The translations under genes and the position numbers were made by a program. This document shows positions 58,615 to 64,000 of a stretch of DNA of 64,000 nucleotides, piece after piece. A model generated the notes under the pieces. That model had not been told where the DNA came from. It did no database searches and was given only the letters and a program-made list of their open reading frames with translations. Each line of letters starts with the position of its first letter. The first letter of the stretch is position 1. Source of the stretch: Deuterostichococcus epilithicus (Eukaryota; Chlorophyta; Trebouxiophyceae; Prasiolales; Stichococcaceae); the NCBI GenBank assembly GCA_033439295.1, contig JAVTLE010000015.1, positions 1,240,001-1,304,000 of the forward strand, given 5' to 3'.

Positions 58615-60723
58615 ATGGCTCGCGCCCGGTACCGCTGGACCTTCACGATCATGGTCCTTTTTCTAGGCGCCTCGGTGCTCAACATATTCCTGTACAGCGC
58701 ACGGGTTCCGAAGGAAGTGCACAGCTTTGTGCGGCGACAGGCTATGAGGTCAGGAGCTGCACAGACTGTTGGCCATCCTTGATTACTCAGTGGATTACAG
58801 GCACATGTTTCACCAACCATTTTTAGCGTGCAGATCACCTCCGCCATACGCAGCACCGCCGTCGCTTTTATCGCCGCCGGCGATAAAAGTGAGCTCAGTG
58901 GCTGTCCCTGGATGCCGCGACAGTGCAGAGGGCTGCAATGCCTACAAGCGACAGGAAGGATGCCTGCACAATCCAGGTGGATGGCAGGTTGGCTGCTGAT
59001 GCTGCGGGGTGTAACGATCAGAGTGCATTTCATTGCTTGCAGCATAGTCGCAGAAGCCTAATGTTGTTGCCTGCGTCTGACATGCTCTCTTGCTCTGATG
59101 CAGCCTTCATGCTCTCTCAGTGCAAGGCCACCTGCGGGCTGTGCCGCCGCCGCTTCCTCACAACAGCGTCGTCAGACGTGAGGCTGGCATGACACAAATG
59201 GCCGTCAAATTCTGCAGATTTCCATCGGCCTCGGCGCATGCAGGTTGTGCTGCCCACGTGCTGCAGGTGCGCATCGCCGAAAACGTGAGCATGCCGCTTG
59301 TCGGATATGGCACAGCTGGCTTGGGGACCAACACGCAGCAGGCGGTGAAGTGGGCGCTGGAGGCTGGATACCGACTGCTGGACAGTGCACAAGTGAGAAT
59401 TGACGCTCGTAACACTTTCGACACTTGCCAGATGGGCATACTTGCTCGCTGCTGGAAACTGCGCATGCCCAGGTCTTTCGATGCATCTTCAGGCGCGCGA
59501 GTGGTATTGGGAGCCTGCGGTTGGTGCCGGGCTGCGGGAGTCAGGCATTGACCGCCACAAACTCTTTCTGACGTCCAAACTGCACCCGCGGCATCACGGC
59601 TATGCATCGGCCATGCGGCAGCTGGAACAGGTGGGCCCTGCCGCATCACCCTGTCTTGCTATGTTTGACATGTTCACCTTGCCACTGCCACAAAATCCAG
59701 AGACTGTGCGTTGAGATCACGAAAGCTTTTGTCGCGCGAGCAGTCCCTCACGGATCTGGGAACGGGCTACCTTGACTTGATGTTGCTCCACTACCCTGCC
59801 TGCTGGGATGGGCTGTGCGGCAACTCGAAGCCTGAGGGCACCTGGAGGGACAGCTGGCGGGCATTTGAGGACGCTCTGAGGCACGGAAAGCTACGCGCCA
59901 TTGGTGCGATGCACGGTCATGCTGATGCACAGTGCGTCATCACTTGCAATGCGTTGCATCGCGCTGCTGAGCTTCCTCAGACTCCTCTGCAGCTTGGATG
60001 GTTTTGGGTTCACCTGCTCGAACGTTCATCTTTCCGGTGCAGGCGTGAGCAATTTCGACATCGAAGAACTCGCAGAGTTGCTCAGATTGGCAGAGGTCAA
60101 GCCCTCAATCGTGCAGCGAAACAGCGACCCGCTCAGCCAGGATGCCGAAATGCGCGCCTACTGCCGCCTGTCTGGCATCCAGTACCAGGTGCACCGTATC
60201 CTGCAACACAATGCACAGTGTCGGATCACGCCCGCCGCACCGGGGCTGCTGTTCTAGCGCTGTTCTCGATTCCACGCTGACATCAGCAGGCGTCGTACCA
60301 CACCCCATTTCCTGCCATTTCAGCGCTCTGACATCCTTACCATGGGGACCCGTGCAGGCCTATAGTATCCTGGGAACCCAGTGGCTGATGCGTGGGCATG
60401 TGCAGAACCCAGTTTTAAACCACCCTTTCATCAAGCAGCTGGCGGCGGAACTGGGTCGCTCGCCTGCACAAGTCGTGCTGAAGTGGGCACTGCAGAGCGG
60501 CATGGTGGGCGCTGGCTGCCTGCCTGCGCGCTCCTCATCTGCAGCTCCACTCTACAGCTGATCGTCAAGTGCGATCGCGGCTGACGGTCATGTGTCCGTG
60601 CAGGCTGTAATTCCACAATCATCCAACAAAGCACACATTGCAAACAATCTGGAGCTGGGCCGCTTCGCCTTGTCGTCGGACGTGCTGCTGCGCATTGACG
60701 CGCTCGACGGGACATTGCCGTGA
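58615..60723 (+). CDS. Type II membrane-anchored ShK-domain aldo-keto reductase
   Basis: ATG 58615 starts MARARYRWTFTIMVLFLGAS, a short basic N-terminus and signal anchor. The open frame continues upstream without an ATG, so an earlier exon is possible. A six-Cys ShK-like module is split over exons: CRDSAEGCNAYKRQEGCLHN near 58910-58976 and FMLSQCKATCGLC near 59105-59145. An aldo-keto reductase follows: MPLVGYGTAGLG, YRLLDSAQ (catalytic Asp), EWYWEPAVG (Tyr), KLFLTSKLHP (Lys), LDLMLLHYPACW (His), VSNFDIEELAELL, QRNSDPL, LGRSPAQVVLKWAL, and VIPQSSNKAHIANNLEL to TGA at 60723. All four tetrad residues can be assigned. The topology puts the reductase in the secretory lumen, unusual for a soluble NADPH enzyme family. 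Confidence 0.87.
58865..58889. repeat. Perfect 11-bp hairpin in an intron
   Basis: CTTTTATCGCC (58865-58875), loop GCC, then GGCGATAAAAG (58879-58889). It sits just upstream of the first ShK exon of the reductase gene. Confidence 0.85.
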
Positions 60724-61495
60724 GGGCGCAGCGCCATTTGGAGCGGAGGACGCTGCTGGAACGGCTGTGTGTCAAGGAAGCCGCCTGGGGCGGCAGATCT
60801 TTCAGTCATACGCTGTGCACGGGTACCTTGCCTCAAAACCTCTGCGTGCAGAAAATCCGTCTCAGACTTACAACTTCAGACACAAGTCACCAATTTTACG
60901 TTGCCTTCATGCAGGTGCTGCCAGGAAACTGGCTCCCAATGCCGTGCTTACCGGCTGCCTCTCTGCCGGCAAATCACCCACGGCAGGGGGTAAGCTTTCC
61001 GTACGCCGGCGCCGCACCGACCACTACGGTTGCAGGGACCGGTTGCACAAGCTGTCAGAGGTTGCAGTAATATCATTCTCACTGCATATTTATGGTCGAG
61101 TGGTTGGAGCACTGCCCTGTAGCAGCAGGGATGTGAACGACACATGCATATCTTGCCGACCCCTCCAAGACAAGGTCGCATTTTTGTGAGCTGCGTTTTG
61201 AAGCATCAGCGAAGCGCAACCCATTTTCATGCACTTCTCATTCTGTCGTACGGCCTGTGTGGTTAATGTGCAGTGTTTCGTGCGCGAGGGTCCATACCAC
61301 ATCGATCCTAGCTCAATTTGAGGCACTCTTCAGCAGCCCGCCCCGCCCTCATACATCGTGCCTCTTGCTGCATGACAGAAACCGTCGTGCCAACTTCAGG
61401 CACGACTTCCGGGTCGTTCGGCACAAGATTTGTGCCATTAAGATTCCAGTCCGGCGCGCGCCGGGATCCCATTTTGACCAGGATTTGAATTGCTG
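60724..61495. other. Intergenic region, no gene seen
   Basis: Only short overlapping frames are present between the reductase stop and the ureidoglycolate lyase start. It presumably holds the reductase 3'UTR and the next promoter. Confidence 0.6.
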
Positions 61496-62873
61496 ATGAT
61501 GCCAACAATGAAACGCCTGGCACCACTGCAGTCTGAAATGCAACAGCGACTCCAGTGCAGCAGTCCCTTTCGCAGCATGCCGGGTGCCGCTCTGCGACCC
61601 AGCTCGCGGCAACAGCGCCACTCACTGCGCCCCAGAGTGGAGGTGCAGCAGCGAGAAGGGCCCCAGAAGGTCATTCTGGAGGCAAAGGAGGCCACCTCAC
61701 AGAACTTTGCGCCATTTGGCCAGGTGCGGCGTGCCGCTGCCATGCCTTGGCCGCTCCACAGTCAGCGTGTTGTGCTTGCGCGGGCCTGGACTGGTGCCCA
61801 GTCAGCGGCAGCCCTCCGGCGCCCGCGTGCTACGCAGCAGAGGTGCCTGTCCAGCACTCTGGCTACAATGATTGAGGCGGCAGTCGGGGTGACCGCGGGG
61901 ACGTCCAAGTCAGATACTGTATACCGCGCTTGTCAACATCAACTGGTTTCTGGCTCTCAGCTCATCAGCGCCACGGACGACGGGAAGCAGTTTGACGACG
62001 AAGACGCGCAGTTGATGCTGGACAACGGAGCGTCACCACCGCGATTCTACATCATGAAGCTGCCGCGGCGCGGCCTGACCTTCGACCGCATCACCTTCCA
62101 CAAGGACGTGACCCAGTGCCTAGGTCCGTCTGCACCTCGCTGTCAGTCTGCATCTCCTGCCGCGTGCACTGCCGGGCCAATTGTAGCAGGATGGCGGCTG
62201 TACGACGTCTGGACCCATAGTAGTTTGCTGGCTGCAGGCTCCTTCCAGCCGGAGCCCTGGTACCTGGCGGTGGCTCGCCCCACGGGCTCGATCGACAGGC
62301 CACCAACTGCAGCAGACCTCCATGCATTCAGGGTAGGTTCGGCTGAGGCAGTGCTGCTGGCAAGAGATCTTGGCGCAAGGCTGCCGTTGGTGCTAAAGCT
62401 GATGTGTGCTGTGCAACCTGTGTGTAGGTCCCGCATGGCTCTTTTGTGAAGCTGGACATGGCCACCTGGCATGGTGAGGGATGTGCCTCTTGTATCTGTC
62501 TTTCCAACTGTCGCCGTGATTCTCAATGGGCATGCTGAATCTCAGAAGGCAACAATCTACATCCCCTCTGCGTCGCAGCCGGGCCGTTGTTCGATGGCGC
62601 AGACAACATGAGCTTCTTCAATCTTGAGCTGGCGGACACAAACATCGTGGTGAGTCTCCCTGCATTTGCTGTGTATATGTTTTGAATATGAGAAGACTTG
62701 CAGCGTAGCGAGAGCGCAGAACGACTTAGATGTTGCAGAGGCAAGCTGGTCGGTTTCCAATGCAGGACCATAACACGCACCGGTATGACCAGCACGGCCA
62801 GGCATTTGAGGTCAGGGAGCGAGGGACGAAGGTGCGATGGTGGAGCGACACATTGCGCGAGCAGGATGAATGA
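61496..62873 (+). CDS. Ureidoglycolate lyase (AllA family), probably organelle-targeted
   Basis: This enzyme cleaves ureidoglycolate to glyoxylate and urea late in purine catabolism. ATG 61496 (MMPTMKRLAPLQ) begins an Arg/Gln/Ser-rich leader of about 50 residues, transit-peptide-like, followed by EATSQNFAPFGQ. Exons then give DGKQFDDEDAQLML, PPRFYIMKLPRRGLTFDRIT and HKDVTQCLG (near 61975-62122), FQPEPWYLAVARP (near 62243), VPHGSFVKLDMATWHAG with PLFD on the next exon, FFNLELADTNIV, and DHNTHRYDQHGQAFE to TGA at 62871-62873. These match the AllA cupin-like fold (FYIMRL, WYLAVA, GTWHAGP, DTNVVDH). Finding it in a phototroph fits nitrogen recovery from purines. Confidence 0.88.
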
Positions 62874-63544
62874 CGACATGCAGCATGGTAATGAGATCGA
62901 GTTGTTGGGACGAAGAGGAATGGCTCGGCTGTGGAGGACTGCACGTCTTCAGCATGGAAGGCAACGGATTGTCTCCGACGCATCCAACTTCGTGATTGTG
63001 ATTGCGGAAATGTATTTTTGAGTGGTATGGTATTGATTGATGTTCTGGGCAGCTGGGAGGGAGGAGTGAGCAGAGGGAAGTAGCGTTTCAAGCCACAGAT
63101 TGCGACAGTTCAACCTTGCAACCTCAGACTTTGCAGTTTGCTACCACCCCTAATGTACCTACAACAAAATAGGCACACATGTGCCCCGCAATGGAATTCC
63201 GGCTACGTCACGGCAGTTGTTCGCTATGCAACAGCTTCAAGGTCAGTTCACCGAGCAGTGCGTCCGGCAAAAATTTGCCAGCACAGCAACCATCCTCGCC
63301 GAGGTGGCCGGCAGCCTGCATGTGCGCCATGACCATGTCAGACAACAGCAGGCTCAGTTGTCTCGGTTGACACCAATGGGTGTGGCCTCGTTTGAATACC
63401 ATAGTAATGGCAGAATGCATTTGCCCAAAAGTGCTGCTTGCAGCTGGGTGCAGCCTCGCATCGTCCAATGAAGGGGGACATCTGATAATGCGCCAAGTTT
63501 GGCTGGGCAGCTTGGCAACCGGAATTTCCCAAGGGATCGCTTAG
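62874..63544. other. Convergent 3' intergenic region, no gene seen
   Basis: No coding frame with motifs lies between the two facing stop codons. Moderately AT-rich. Confidence 0.55.
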
Positions 63545-63974
63545 CTATGCTTGCAGCGTGGTCGTGCATTTGATAAGAGGCGCGCACTCATAGGTGATGG
63601 CCACGAAGATGGGCGTGCCGCCCAGCAGGCCCTGGCACACGGCCGCGCCTGTGCTGGTCTCGGGGTCGCCCTGCATGCTTCGGCCGAACACCAGCGGTGG
63701 GTGGTGTTGGTGCACCTGCAGGGTGCGGCATGGGGCTTCCGCTGAGCACGATGCACAACCTCTTTTCGTCCACCTGACAGCAAGACCAGGTTGCGCACAG
63801 CCTGAAGCGTTCTCCATGCTGGATGGTGCAGTGTGGGCAGTGCAACGAATTCTTGGGGATGTGAGAAACCAGCACGTGTTCCCGGCCCACCTCGTATCTC
63901 CTGCCCTGAATGTTCAGCCCGCGCCGGACCGCCTGCTCCCGAGGCCCCGTCACTGCCGCTGATAGCGACTGCAT
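63545..63974 (-). CDS. Small profilin-like protein (tentative)
   Basis: Two exons are visible. One starts at ATG 63974 (MQSLSAAVTGPREQAVRRGL, then NIQGRRYE, donor GTGGGC). The other begins VHQHHPPLVFGRSMQGD near 63718 and ends PIFVAITYECAPLIKCTTTL before TAG at 63545-63547. The product would be about 86 residues. The pattern GLxIxGRRYEV, LVFGR, GAAVC and FVAITYE resembles the second half of divergent (PFN4-type) profilins, but the N-terminal half is not visible and may lie upstream outside the window. Actin binding is not shown. It could equally be another small beta-sheet protein. Confidence 0.45.
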
Positions 63975-64000
63975 GTCAGCGTTCGTTACACCCTGCGCAG

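Overview
The window looks like nuclear DNA of a GC-rich, intron-dense green alga (chlorophyte, possibly trebouxiophyte-like). This rests on a phosphoglucan water dikinase, a plant-type thermospermine/spermidine synthase, ureidoglycolate lyase, many short GT-AG introns (a few GC-AG), a cytosolic ribosomal protein gene with introns, and tailed APE-type LINEs. No bacterial operons, rRNA, tRNA or CRISPR were seen. Gene models were assembled by eye from reading frames, splice signals and family motifs, so outer exon limits are approximate unless stated.

Layout. 1-3.0 kb: 3' end of a glucan water dikinase (+), convergent with an unrecognised gene (-). 3.0-6.6 kb: no supportable gene. 6.6-25.6 kb: a repeat island with one LINE family (elements A to I), three copies of a (CAAA)n-tailed retroposon, a G-rich 177-bp satellite holding unresolved N bases, and an AT-richer block of about 590 bp. 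The LINEs are nested, tandem and in both orientations. Element E is nearly complete (APE endonuclease, reverse transcriptase, C-terminal CCHC). Others show internal frameshifts, a 3'UTR-only insertion with target duplication, and a 5' inversion of the twin-priming type.

26.6-64 kb: a compact genic half. In order: AlgH/YqgE-family protein (+), RING-CH membrane protein (-), GCFC/PAXBP1 (ILP1)-like protein (+), TPM-domain/TM/RING protein (-), GH1 glycosidase (-), ribosomal protein uS14/RPS29 (+), thermospermine/spermidine synthase (+), secretory protein with a six-Cys ShK-like domain (+), OS-9-type ERAD lectin (+), STK16-like kinase (-), membrane-anchored ShK/aldo-keto reductase (+), ureidoglycolate lyase (+), and a small profilin-like gene (-). 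Several encode secretory-pathway or protein quality-control proteins (RING-CH, TPM-RING, OS-9, ShK proteins), but they are independent transcription units in mixed orientation, so functional clustering is not established.

Most notable: an intact three-exon, exactly 56-residue uS14/RPS29 gene whose zinc ribbon has lost three of four cysteines; the TPM-TM-RING and TM-ShK-AKR architectures; and the within-window record of LINE integration (empty site, target duplication, twin-priming inversion, insertion next to hexamer tails, a lone UAG between ORF1 and ORF2).
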